Shown in pieces: positions 7,658-16,538 of a stretch of 64,000 bases of DNA; positions within the stretch are counted from its first letter, which is position 1, and each line of letters starts with the position of its first letter. Origin of the DNA: CAZCTC01 sp964501335 (GTDB taxonomy: Bacteria > Chloroflexota > Anaerolineae > B4-G1 > SLSP01). The stretch spans positions 1-64,000 of the forward strand of contig CAZCTC010000002.1 in assembly GCA_964501335.1 (NCBI GenBank), written 5' to 3'. Position numbers and translations under genes: made by a program. The notes under the pieces are model-generated. The model did not search any database and was not told the origin of the DNA. It worked only from the letters and a program-made list of their open reading frames with translations.

Positions 7658-8998
7658 TCAATTGACACCAATAGACAGCTGCATCAAGAAGATATCGAAC
7701 TGGTTACGTATCCTTTTCGAGCCGACAAGCAGATAGTTGCCATCAGGAGCCCAAAGTAAATCGCGCAACAGACTATGCGAACTACTATTGTTTACAACTT
7801 CTTGCCACTCAGGTTTTCCCATAGCAGAAATTTTAGCAACAGCGATGGAATCCGGATAGTTTCCGGACCAGTCTTTAACCCATTCCCCGAATGCAATATA
7901 GCCGCCGTCGGCAGTTTGGGCCACGACTTTGGGATAGTCTATCATGTCCGGATTACCAAATGTGCTGATCCAAAGTTCTTCGCCTTGTTGATTCACTTTG
8001 ATAAAAAGAAAATCGGCTTTTGCAGCGGTATCCATTGCGATATAGGAACCGGCGATGAGATAGTTATCATCAGTAGTAGAGATAAGGTCATAAGCCGCCA
8101 TTGTACCTTCTTCCCAGATATGCTCCCCGATCTGATTCCCGGCTTCATCCACAATGAGCAGGTAAAGATCATCTCCCGGGTCGGGAAAACGCACCAGCGT
8201 CGCCAGTACCATAAACTTGCCGTCTGTCGTCGCCACGCCGCCACTGGCAAGCAGATTGTTTTCATTGCCAAAAGCATGCGACCAAAGTTCGTTTCCGGCA
8301 GCATCAATTCTGGCCAGGTAAATATTGCTGCGGCCGGCATATCCACCGTAGCCGGCTGCGCCCGGAGACGCGATGATGTCAGCAGGATCTACACGGTTGC
8401 CCCAGAGCATAAAACCACCATCTGCCATTTCGCAAACAGAAACCATTTCATCGAGCGAACTACCGTAAGTTTTCGACCAAATCTCGTTGCCCTCGGAATC
8501 TATTTTGATAAGATAAGCATCCGCTCCGCCCGTGCCAGCCGAGTATGTAACGCCGGTCAGCAATAAGTTCCCGTCGCTGGTCTTGATAATAGAAAGGCCT
8601 TGCTCAGATTGATCCCCGCCATAGGTTTTATCCCAAAGAATTTCTCCCTGGGCATCCGTCCTAATCAGGTAGATGTTGCTGGATGTGCTGGAATCGGAAA
8701 AATCGAGGTTAGTTGTTCCGATGACATAAAAGCCGTTGTCATCTGCCATCACCATCGCTTCACCCATGTCGTTTTGCTGATTAGCGTAACTTTTATCCCA
8801 GATAACCTGTGAAAAGTTGGTCTCCTTGATGGCTGTTGCTACCGGTTGGGAAGTAGCGGTGGGTAGAATTGCAGTGGCCGTAGCCGGAAGAGGGATCTTG
8901 GTTACAGAGAACAATGTGGGAGTTGCCGCAGGAGTACAACTGGAGAACCCACAAATCATGATAAACAACACCAGGATCAAACGATAATTCGGGGACAT
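7658..8998 (-). CDS. Beta-propeller lipoprotein
   Basis: 446 residues from the ATG preceded by AAGGAG; the frame is open further upstream but without a better start. The signal peptide ends in GFSSC (lipobox C21), followed by a Thr/Ala/Pro linker. The mature part has at least six blades with the recurring pattern YG....E...S......GG....G.......D.YL.K.D..G...W, as in bacterial propeller surface proteins. The partner is unknown; it is likely exposed outside the membrane. By eye the gene is visibly poorer in G+C than its neighbours and uses more A/T-ending codons. It is convergent with the sigma operon across the gap. Confidence 0.75.
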   Translation of the reverse strand: MSPNYRLILVLFIMICGFSSCTPAATPTLFSVTKIPLPATATAILPTATSQPVATAIKETNFSQVIWDKSYANQQNDMGEAMVMADDNGFYVIGTTNLDFSDSSTSSNIYLIRTDAQGEILWDKTYGGDQSEQGLSIIKTSDGNLLLTGVTYSAGTGGADAYLIKIDSEGNEIWSKTYGSSLDEMVSVCEMADGGFMLWGNRVDPADIIASPGAAGYGGYAGRSNIYLARIDAAGNELWSHAFGNENNLLASGGVATTDGKFMVLATLVRFPDPGDDLYLLIVDEAGNQIGEHIWEEGTMAAYDLISTTDDNYLIAGSYIAMDTAAKADFLFIKVNQQGEELWISTFGNPDMIDYPKVVAQTADGGYIAFGEWVKDWSGNYPDSIAVAKISAMGKPEWQEVVNNSSSHSLLRDLLWAPDGNYLLVGSKRIRNQFDIFLMQLSIGVN

Positions 8999-9263
8999 GA
9001 ACGACTCCTTAAGCTTTAGATTCTTTAGTATAAAAGATAAGCTTCCCATGCCTATCCAACTGTTGGTGAATTTGTGGCTTAATGAATATGGCTGATTCTC
9101 CGCTTCCAATACAAGAATCCTCATACCGCACCGATTGCAACATCACTGGCAAGAACAGAGCAACTCAGACTCAAATTCAACCTTAATAATCTGAAAAAGT
9201 TTCAACTTTCCGGTCGGTTCATATCATCAATTTTCTAATTTACATAGATCAATTTGATCCGCC

Positions 9264-9866
9264 TCACCGACCACGCGCATTTTCCTCCCGCCGGAACAGG
9301 TCGAATGTTTCGTAAATCCGCAACAACTGATCCCACGACAACTCACAGAATTTTTTCTGAGAGTAAAAGGTGGTCTTCCATTCCCCATCGATCTTCTGAA
9401 GCCTGGCCAGCATTTCCTGATTACACCAGGCCTCCAGAACCAGATCAAAGTCGTGCTCAGGATCGTTGGTAACGATAAATTCCCACTCAAATGGTTGAGT
9501 TTCCGGACTGACTTCCGTAAATAGAAAAGGTGGTTGCTGCACCAGACACCCCAACCGGAGAAAGCCCCACTCCCCTTTGCATTCCAAAGGCTGTCGGGCA
9601 TTTTCCACAATCTCCAGCTTCACCGTCTCCTCAGAGCTCAAATCTCCCCAAACTTCGGTTTCCACAATACTCAAGGCCTCTCGCTGTAAATCCGAAAGAT
9701 ACCCTTCTACATAAACGGTAATCAACACCTCCCCGCCCTGCAAATCGGCACAAATACCCAACACTTCATTTCCGATATGGCCTACCAACGCTCGCTGAAG
9801 AGAAAACAACACAAAAACACGACGGCTCATTACGCCAAACTCCCGGTAATCAAGATCTCTCATCAT
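9264..9866 (-). CDS. Protein of unknown function coupled to the acetyltransferase
   Basis: 200 residues; no family recognised, no signal peptide and no membrane segment. Its ATG overlaps the TGA of the upstream acetyltransferase gene (ATGA), a clear translational-coupling arrangement, so it is preferred over the longer open frame. The N-terminal half has a beta-rich SRRVFVLFSLQRALVGHIGN segment. The C-terminal half is acidic, with aromatic patches (HDFDLVLEAWCNQE, KKFCELSWDQLLRIYETFDL). Confidence 0.65.
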   Translation of the reverse strand: MMRDLDYREFGVMSRRVFVLFSLQRALVGHIGNEVLGICADLQGGEVLITVYVEGYLSDLQREALSIVETEVWGDLSSEETVKLEIVENARQPLECKGEWGFLRLGCLVQQPPFLFTEVSPETQPFEWEFIVTNDPEHDFDLVLEAWCNQEMLARLQKIDGEWKTTFYSQKKFCELSWDQLLRIYETFDLFRREENARGR

Positions 9867-10849
9867 GCTTCCACTGCCTTGCGTAACCACAAATCCACAT
9901 AATAGGTGCGATATCCCAACCCTTGATAAAGAAGATGGGCCCCGCTCGCATTGTCGGCATCGACGCCCAATTCCACATTCTCTACCCCCCGGGCCTTGAG
10001 CATACGCAAACTATGGACAATCATCGCGCCGGCCAGGCCGCGCTTCCGCCAGGAAGGCCGCACGAAAATATGCTCTGTATAGCCCCGATTTTTATGCACA
10101 TCAGTGCCGTCACCAATGTGCGAAAGCACCATCCCGGCCAATTGATCTTCCACCCAGGCCGTTACCCAAAATTCAGATTGTTGAACAGCGTTTTCTTCCC
10201 AGGCGGGATAATTCTCTTCAGTCCAATCCGCTTCAAAATTCTCAAAAAGCCCGACATTCATCTCTTTCTGAGCCTCCCAGATCGCCCGGAAATGGCGGGG
10301 TTCGACCCGTCGAATTTCAAAGCCCGCCGGCCAGGAACGATCCGGAATTTCATCCAGAGAATGAAGCATATTGTTGAACCGGCGCACAATCTGATAGCCG
10401 TTCTTTTCCAGCGCCCCAATCCATTCGCTCTGAGCATCGGTAGCCCAGGCCTGCAACCATTGTTCGGCGACGGAAGGCTGGCCGGCCGCCATCTCCCGCA
10501 ATCGCCGATCGTTCTGCCGCACCATCATCGCCCAGTAATCCTGCCCGCGATGCTCCGGCAACAGATAGCTGATCTGACAATACAAGCGGTTATCCGGACG
10601 GCTGGAATACCACATCAATCGACTGTACCCGACGACTTCCTCCGTATCGGCACGCGAAGCAATCAAGTAATCCCGCTCCAGATCCCCTTCCGGATGATCC
10701 ATAAACCATTGCGTAATCCCTTCCAGGGAAGTAGGATCGGTAATCCGATCTGCCTGCCGGCTGCTCTGGATAATTTTAAACAGCAACGGATAATCGATCG
10801 CCCCTTGTACCCCTCGAAACCGCAATTGATCCCCCAATAATTCAGCCAT
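9863..10849 (-). CDS. GNAT acetyltransferase, probably two-domain
   Basis: 328 residues from the ATG preceded by AGGAGG at 6 nt; a TTG two codons upstream has no spacing left for the RBS. The C-terminal GNAT domain is clear: the acetyl-CoA loop is in RPSWRKRGLAGAMI and the terminal ELGVDADNASGAHLLYQGLG is typical. The N-terminal half has a degenerate GNAT-like pattern (YSRLMWYSSRPDNRLYCQIS, then LPEHRGQDYWAMMVR), giving the tandem architecture of mycothiol-synthase-like proteins. The acceptor substrate is unknown. It forms a two-gene operon with the overlapping downstream gene. Confidence 0.82.
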   Translation of the reverse strand: MAELLGDQLRFRGVQGAIDYPLLFKIIQSSRQADRITDPTSLEGITQWFMDHPEGDLERDYLIASRADTEEVVGYSRLMWYSSRPDNRLYCQISYLLPEHRGQDYWAMMVRQNDRRLREMAAGQPSVAEQWLQAWATDAQSEWIGALEKNGYQIVRRFNNMLHSLDEIPDRSWPAGFEIRRVEPRHFRAIWEAQKEMNVGLFENFEADWTEENYPAWEENAVQQSEFWVTAWVEDQLAGMVLSHIGDGTDVHKNRGYTEHIFVRPSWRKRGLAGAMIVHSLRMLKARGVENVELGVDADNASGAHLLYQGLGYRTYYVDLWLRKAVEA

Positions 10850-10905
10850 CCTCAACCTCCTGGTTTAGAAAACAATTTTTAACCCCCTGTACGGTTTGCA
10901 TTTCA

Positions 10906-10971
10906 GCGTCCCGCAACAGGCACTTTCCAGATAAAAAATCTCCAGCCGGAAGCCTTGTCGCCCCCGGCTGG
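10906..10971. repeat. Partial dispersed element plus terminator hairpin
   Basis: 10906-10938 matches the left box of the dispersed element (CGTCCCGCAACAGGC, then CTTTCCAGATAAAAA). In place of the usual stem there is a hairpin with arms CCAGCCGG and CCGGCTGG (10942-10971). It lies just behind the minus-strand operon ending at 11041 and may terminate it. Confidence 0.5.
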
Positions 10972-11040
10972 AAGTGTAATGCAATACAAAAAGGAAGCAA
11001 ATTGGACAAAAAACAAACTACATACGGATCCTTATTCCCC

Positions 11041-12687
11041 TCACTTAAACAAGAAATCGGTATCCGGAATCTCCGGCATGAAAATCGGCTGGGAATAGAG
11101 ATAAGCGCCGGATGGATACAACAAATCCCCCAACATCTCCTGACGCATCGCCAACAGTTGGGCTTTCTGTTCAGCCGTCAACGATTGACTCACCTCTGTA
11201 AAATTAACCGCCAGATTGTAAATGATCTCTCCATCCAGTTCGCCGTATTGCCCCATCAGTTCCTGCACCAGCGCCTCATCGGCCCCCTCCCCCGACAGAT
11301 ATTTGCGGAACTCGGTCGAAACCTGCCGCCGCGCCTCGACAATCCCGGTCAGATAGGGCCGCTGGACATCCACCAGATCGGTAATCAGCTTCGCCTGCTC
11401 CGGTGTGAGTGCATTCAGCAGCGCCTCGCCCATATTCCCGGTCAATTCGGTAGGAATGGCATAACTGGAATCGTCCATCGCCGGCCGATCCTTGAGATAG
11501 AAAGAGCCGAAATAGGTCCCATGGCGTTCCGGACAGAAATAGACATCCGCCTCAATCGAGCCCGCATACCAGCTGTACATATCCGCGGCGTAAGTCATCA
11601 CCGCCACCTTCACCTCGCGGTCCAGATTCCGTAAATCGGCCGGTTCTGCTACCGCAGGCCATTCCAGCATCCCCTTGCCGACCATCCCATCCAGATAAGC
11701 CTTCTGTTCGCTGTCCAGAGAAGAAAGCAACTGCCCCATCAACTCAGCCCGGGCCAGGCTAATCTTCCCATCCAGTTGATAGAGTTCAGCCGAATAAGCT
11801 TTAACCGCAGTTTCATCCAATCCCGTCGTACCTGCCGGCAGATCATTCTCCAACAGACGCCGGAAAGCCTGCATCAGGACAAATCGCTTGTAACCGTAAG
11901 CATTGATGTCGTCCACCTGACTCTCCGCCAGCATGACCAGCTCCGCCCGTTGCTCTGCATTCAAAACCGTCAGCATATTTAACGCCGCACTGGTCAGGAA
12001 ATCTCCCGCATGCCCCATCTCACTGGGATCGTTGTCCCGCAGATATTGAAAACCCCAGAAATCGGCCACCTTGCCCGGAGGAAAAAACGAATCCGAACCC
12101 AGATCGCCGGTCAGAAAAGCCAGCGCATCATAAGCAATGGTCATTCCCTGCGCCTTGTCGGAAACAGCCTGCTCCAGGTTATACCCGGCAGCTTCCCCCG
12201 CCGGCCCCGATCCGGGCTGAGCGGGAATCTGAGACTCCGGTCCTCCGGCCGGACTGGCCTGGAGACAGGCATCCCGGCAAAACCGCCGATCCCCCGCCTG
12301 CAATGCATCCGAACCGTCACAGCAGGCTTTGCAGGCCGGCTCTCCCTGCAATTCAGTGCAGGCCGTGTAGTCGCCATTGGGCCCCAGAATAGAATTAGCC
12401 GTAAAGCTGATAAAATTGCTGTTCTGAGAGAAATCCTGATTGAGACAGCTATCCCGGCAGCTTTTGCGGGCCTCTCCCGTCGCATCCAGGCTGTCACAAC
12501 AATCTTTACACTCGGGATCGCTTTGTGTATTGTGCAAACAAAGCTCCGCGGTAAGAACCGCAGCCGTTTCAGTCGGAGCCGATGTGGCTAAAGTAAGCCC
12601 GGGCGTCGGTTGAGAGGTCAAAGGGGGATTGCAGGCCCCCAACACAATCACCAGCACCAACGTTATAAGAACCCATCGGGATTTCAT
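11041..12687 (-). CDS. Cys-motif lipoprotein with internally duplicated LTxxQ-like domain
   Basis: 548 residues. The signal peptide ends in VLGAC (lipobox C19). Residues about 48-145 carry two copies of a Cys motif, C..CCD.......R..CRD.CL (CKDCCDSLDATGEARKSCRD and CKACCDGSDALQAGDRRFCR). The rest is a helical domain shared with the next gene upstream. It contains FFPPGKVADFWGFQYLRDND and four LTxxQ-like motifs (LNAEQ, LDSEQ, LTPEQ, LTAEQ near residues 240, 320, 425 and 500), which pair into two halves, each with a LDGxI helix. LTxxQ motifs are known from periplasmic CpxP/Spy proteins, but homology here is unproven. Function unknown. AAAGGAGG precedes the ATG, 19 bp behind its paralogue. Confidence 0.7.
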   Translation of the reverse strand: MKSRWVLITLVLVIVLGACNPPLTSQPTPGLTLATSAPTETAAVLTAELCLHNTQSDPECKDCCDSLDATGEARKSCRDSCLNQDFSQNSNFISFTANSILGPNGDYTACTELQGEPACKACCDGSDALQAGDRRFCRDACLQASPAGGPESQIPAQPGSGPAGEAAGYNLEQAVSDKAQGMTIAYDALAFLTGDLGSDSFFPPGKVADFWGFQYLRDNDPSEMGHAGDFLTSAALNMLTVLNAEQRAELVMLAESQVDDINAYGYKRFVLMQAFRRLLENDLPAGTTGLDETAVKAYSAELYQLDGKISLARAELMGQLLSSLDSEQKAYLDGMVGKGMLEWPAVAEPADLRNLDREVKVAVMTYAADMYSWYAGSIEADVYFCPERHGTYFGSFYLKDRPAMDDSSYAIPTELTGNMGEALLNALTPEQAKLITDLVDVQRPYLTGIVEARRQVSTEFRKYLSGEGADEALVQELMGQYGELDGEIIYNLAVNFTEVSQSLTAEQKAQLLAMRQEMLGDLLYPSGAYLYSQPIFMPEIPDTDFLFK

Positions 12688-12706
12688 GTCCAGCCTCCTT
12701 TTAAAC

Positions 12707-14143
12707 TTAATCCCGAACCTGACCGGTATCGGGAAGCCTGGCCAGGGTCCAGTTTCCCGTTATCACAGTCGTAACGCTGGTAGCTTTCCGCCCTACAATG
12801 GGCAAATAGACCCGATAAAACTGGGTAGAAGGCAGAAAAAGGAAATCCGTGTTCATAATGGTAGGCATCGTAATGCGATCTGAATAGCGATAAGCATAGG
12901 GTTCAGGAATCAGAGGGAATTCCCCCAGAATCAACGATCGCAACGCCGTAAGGGAAATCTTCTGGGTCGCTGTCAGGCTCTGATAAACCTGAGCCAGATG
13001 GGTGGCATAAGCATAAACAATCTCCCCGTCCAGTTCCCCGTAGCGAGCACTGAGCGTCAACACCCGTGTCTGACTCACCGTCCCTCCAACCATGGCTTTG
13101 CGGAACTCGGTCGCCAGATCGCCCCGACGATCTACAATCTCGTACAGAGAAGCCCGCTGGAGATCCACCAGCCCGGTCACCAGGGCCGCCTGCGTAGGTG
13201 TCAAGGTAAGCAAAAAGGTAATGCCGGCATTGGCCGTAAGGTTGGGATCGATCGAACCGCCCACCGACATAACCGGCGTGTCCTTAAGGTAAAAGGAACC
13301 GAAATAAGTCCCCTGCCGCTCCGGGCAGAAATAGACATCCGCAGCCTGCGAACCGGCATACCAGCTGTAAATATCGCCGGCATAGGTCATCAACGCCTCT
13401 TTGACCTCGCGGTCGAGTCCTTGCATATCAGAGGGCTCGGTCACTGCCGGCCAGTCGAGCATCCCCTTACCCACCATATAGGTATTCAAATAGGCCGTCT
13501 GAGTGGCCGAAAGTGTATGAATGATATGGCCCATCACCACAGCCCGCTCATAACTCATCTGACCATCCAGTTCATACAGTTCCCGGGAATAAGAAATGAC
13601 CTCCGTCCGATCCAGCCCGGCACTGCCCAGCGGAACATCGCCTTCCAACTGACGCCGAAAGGCTTTCATCAGGACAAACCGACGGTAGGCATAATCGTCA
13701 ATGGAAGCCACCTGCGCATTTGCCAGCGTTTTGAGGTGAGCACGCTGCTCCAATGTCAAAACATTCCACATATTATAAGCAGCACTGGTCAAAAACAGAG
13801 GATTATGCCCCATGCCCGACAGATCGTTGTCGCGTAGATATTGAAACCCCCAGAAATCAGCCACCTTGCCCGGCGGGAAAAAGGAATCGGCCCCCAGAGA
13901 ACCGGTCAGGAAAGCCAATCCATCAAAAGCGATGGTATTGCGTTGAGCCTCATCTGAAAGGGTCTGCGAAATCGTCATAGGAGGATTGAGGATCGTGGTC
14001 GTTGTAATGCGGCCCGGGGAGGATTCGGAAAGCAGATCGGATTGAGCCTGGGTTGCCCCCGGCGAAGAAAAGGGAAAAATCAACGCCAGGAACAACGGCA
14101 AAACCACAGCCGCCAGACTGGTCAAGAACCATTTTCGTTTCAT
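12707..14143 (-). CDS. Secreted paralogue with duplicated LTxxQ-like domain and YLP motif
   Basis: 478 residues from the ATG with AGGAGG 6 nt upstream; the longer frame includes the RBS itself and is rejected. A signal peptide (KWFLTSLAAVVLPLFLALIF) precedes a domain clearly paralogous to the downstream lipoprotein (DSFFPPGKVADFWGFQYLRD, MVGKGML.WPAV.EP, VYFCPERQGTYFGSFYLKD). The LTxxQ-like motifs are LTLEQ, LSATQ, LTPTQ and LTATQ. It lacks both the lipobox and the Cys motifs and instead ends with YLPIVGRKATS near the C-terminus. First gene of a two-gene operon; function unknown. Confidence 0.7.
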   Translation of the reverse strand: MKRKWFLTSLAAVVLPLFLALIFPFSSPGATQAQSDLLSESSPGRITTTTILNPPMTISQTLSDEAQRNTIAFDGLAFLTGSLGADSFFPPGKVADFWGFQYLRDNDLSGMGHNPLFLTSAAYNMWNVLTLEQRAHLKTLANAQVASIDDYAYRRFVLMKAFRRQLEGDVPLGSAGLDRTEVISYSRELYELDGQMSYERAVVMGHIIHTLSATQTAYLNTYMVGKGMLDWPAVTEPSDMQGLDREVKEALMTYAGDIYSWYAGSQAADVYFCPERQGTYFGSFYLKDTPVMSVGGSIDPNLTANAGITFLLTLTPTQAALVTGLVDLQRASLYEIVDRRGDLATEFRKAMVGGTVSQTRVLTLSARYGELDGEIVYAYATHLAQVYQSLTATQKISLTALRSLILGEFPLIPEPYAYRYSDRITMPTIMNTDFLFLPSTQFYRVYLPIVGRKATSVTTVITGNWTLARLPDTGQVRD

Positions 14144-14386
14144 CGATGACCTCCTGATAAAAAATAAAAACCCCTGCTGTCTGCTTTTAGAATACTCAAA
14201 AACATACAGCGCCCCCAGTGTCGGCAACCATGAATTGAGGTCGGCATCCATGAGTCGAATCACTTCAAGGCATGACTGGAATCATAGAGAAAAAAGGGGG
14301 CAGAGCACATATCAGGCAACCTGAGCCATTTGTAACAACAATCACCCCAAAAAGGAAGGAAAAGAAAAACCCCTGTCGCAAAGGGC

Positions 14387-14414
14387 TTAAATTGCCCGTT
14401 TGTTGTGTTACACT
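14387..14414 (+). promoter_or_regulatory. Possible extended -10 promoter of the secreted cassette
   Basis: TTAAAT, 16 bp, then TACACT preceded by TGT (extended -10). It lies just before the pyrimidine-rich repeats, which would then form the 5' leader of the gene starting at 14558. Confidence 0.35.
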
Positions 14415-14416
14415 AT

Positions 14417-14523
14417 TTCCAATCTACCAATCTTCCAACCTTCCATTCTTCCAATCCCCCAATCTTCCAGCTCTTCCAATCTTCCATTCTTCCATTCTTC
14501 CAACCTTCCAACCTTCCATTCTT
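14417..14523. repeat. Tandem TTCCAATC/TTCCATTC repeat
   Basis: About a dozen units of 7-10 bases on the theme TTCCAATC, TTCCATTC, TTCCAACC, almost free of G. It occupies most of the leader before the tail-fibre-like gene. The open frame through it would encode a low-complexity NLP.F.SS peptide with no RBS, so it is not taken as coding. The rest of the 414-bp gap 14144-14557 shows only the promoter at 14387-14414. Confidence 0.8.
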
Positions 14524-14557
14524 TATCCCTGTTCAAGTCGGAAAAGGAGAACCCACA

Positions 14558-16522
14558 ATGAAAGCGCGAATTTTACTTTACAGCCTGTTTTTCCTCGCTC
14601 TGTTCCCCGGCGTAACCGGCCTGGTTCATGGACAGGAAACCCCGCCCCCCACAACCCAAACCGCACCCCAGGCCACCATCGACGACACCTTCACCTATCA
14701 GGGCCGCCTTACCGACAACGGCGTTCCGGCCAACGGGTCCTACAATCTGGTCTTCAAACTTTACGACAGCCCCGGCGGCTCCACCCAGATCGGCCCCGCC
14801 ATCACCCTCACCCAAACCATCAGCGAGGGCCTCTTTACCGTCGGGCTGAACTTCGGCAGCAATCTCTTCAACGGCGACGCCCGCTACCTTGAAATCCAGG
14901 TGCGCCCGGCCGGCACCGGCGCCTACACCACCCTCTCCCCCAGACAACTGCTCAGCGCGGCCCCCTACGCCCTCAACATTCGCCCCGGCGCCCGCATCCG
15001 CGGCCTGTACGGCGGCGGGGTCGGAGCCGGCTCAACCGGCTACACCAATCTCTTCCATGTGGGATCTCTCCCCTTCTCCGGCAACGCCACCTATGAAAAA
15101 TTGCTGGTCACCGTCTGGGGCGGCAGCTGGTATAACATCACGCTGGGTGAGGATACCTACGCCATCTCCTCCCGCGGCGGCCTCAAAATCAACCGCACCC
15201 GCCTCTATGGATCGACTTCGGCCTATGCCTTAAAAGTCTACAGTAACACCACCACCTCCAGTTACGATGTCGTCGTCGCCGTAGAAAACCAAAACTACCC
15301 CAGCCTGGGCATCCGCAGCCTCCGCCTGGATTCCAACAACGGCTATCTGGAACAACCCATCCTCTCCAACTATGACCCCACCGGCAAAACCGAGGTCACC
15401 CCCGCCCTCGACAACCAGATCATCGCCGAAAACGACGGCAACATCGGCATCGGCGCCGCAGACCCGGCCGCCCGCCTGCATATCACCGCCGACAACACCC
15501 AGCGAGCCCTCTATCTTGAAGGCGGCCCGACGGTAACCAGCAACACCCTCACCACCAAATGGAATCTGGCCCCCAATCCGGCCGCCGGCGGTCGCCTGGT
15601 CGCCGTCGGCGGTGAGGTCCGCAACGGAGCCGGCCTCGGCTTCTTCGTCGCCAACAACGTCGCCTCTCCTTTTATCTGGATGTACGGCTCGACCAGCAAC
15701 AACGCCTTTACCGTCGCCCGCATCAATTACAGCCCCGGCGAAGATATTTCCGGGCTGGAAGCCGATCTCATTCCGCTCTTCCAGGTACGAGGCAACGGCA
15801 ATGTCGGCCTGGGAACCGTGGCGCCGGCGGCCCCTCTGGAAATCTATCGGAACGATCCCGCTATCTATCTGAACGACACCGGCGACACCTCCACCGAAGT
15901 CGCCCTGCGCGCCAACGGCGACAACTTCGAAATTGTGGAGATAGAAGACACCTCCGGGGTCCAATCTTCGCTCGGCGGACAGGCCTGGATGACCTTCAAA
16001 GATTCCAGTTCACCCATCCTGGTAGGCATCAATATGACCAATCCCCAAACGACCCTGCACGTCTCGGGCACGGCCCGCGCCAACATCGTCCAGATCACCG
16101 GCGGCAGCGACCTGGCCGAACTTTTTGAAATCACCGGCCCCCGCCCCATCACAGCCGGGCTCGTCGTCGCCATCGACCCGCAACATCCCGGCAACCTGCG
16201 CATCGCCGACCGCGCCTACGACCGCACCGTCGCCGGCTGCATCAGCGGAGCCAACGGCATCAATCCGGGACTCGTTCTCCAACAGACCGGCACCCTCGCC
16301 TCCGGCACCTTCCCCGTGGCCGTCGTCGGCCGCGTCTACTGCTGGGCCGACGCCGCCGCCGGCCCCATCCGCCCCGGCGACCTCCTGACCACCGCCGACC
16401 GTCCCGGCCATCTGATGCGCGTCGCCGACTACGATGCCGCCCGCGGCGCCATCGTCGGCAAAGCCATGACAGCCCTGGAACAGGGCCAGGGATTGATTCT
16501 GGTGCTGGTCACCCTGCAATGA
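14558..16522 (+). CDS. Secreted tail-fibre-like protein
   Basis: 654 residues from the ATG preceded by AAAAGGAG; the longer frame through the pyrimidine repeats is rejected. A signal peptide (MKARILLYSLFFLALFPGVT) is followed by the domain FTYQGRLTDNGVPANGSYNL ... LSPRQLLSAAPYALNI, which recurs at the N-terminus of secreted fibre-like proteins in Chloroflexota and Planctomycetota. The middle contains repeated phage-tail-like NIGIGAADPAARLHI and NVGLGTVAPAAPLEI motifs. The C-terminus (DLAELFEITGPRPITAGLVV ... GPIRPGDLLTTADRPGHLM) resembles the peptidase G2/tail-spike class of self-processing domains. It probably forms a trimeric surface fibre; autoprocessing is inferred. Confidence 0.75.
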   Translation: MKARILLYSLFFLALFPGVTGLVHGQETPPPTTQTAPQATIDDTFTYQGRLTDNGVPANGSYNLVFKLYDSPGGSTQIGPAITLTQTISEGLFTVGLNFGSNLFNGDARYLEIQVRPAGTGAYTTLSPRQLLSAAPYALNIRPGARIRGLYGGGVGAGSTGYTNLFHVGSLPFSGNATYEKLLVTVWGGSWYNITLGEDTYAISSRGGLKINRTRLYGSTSAYALKVYSNTTTSSYDVVVAVENQNYPSLGIRSLRLDSNNGYLEQPILSNYDPTGKTEVTPALDNQIIAENDGNIGIGAADPAARLHITADNTQRALYLEGGPTVTSNTLTTKWNLAPNPAAGGRLVAVGGEVRNGAGLGFFVANNVASPFIWMYGSTSNNAFTVARINYSPGEDISGLEADLIPLFQVRGNGNVGLGTVAPAAPLEIYRNDPAIYLNDTGDTSTEVALRANGDNFEIVEIEDTSGVQSSLGGQAWMTFKDSSSPILVGINMTNPQTTLHVSGTARANIVQITGGSDLAELFEITGPRPITAGLVVAIDPQHPGNLRIADRAYDRTVAGCISGANGINPGLVLQQTGTLASGTFPVAVVGRVYCWADAAAGPIRPGDLLTTADRPGHLMRVADYDAARGAIVGKAMTALEQGQGLILVLVTLQ

Positions 16523-16538
16523 CCGAAAGGAGATTGCC

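Noticed and set aside
14405..14557. N-terminal extension of the tail-fibre-like protein through the pyrimidine repeats
   Set aside because: Low-complexity NLP/FQSS peptide without RBS; the internal ATG has AAAAGGAG and a proper signal peptide.
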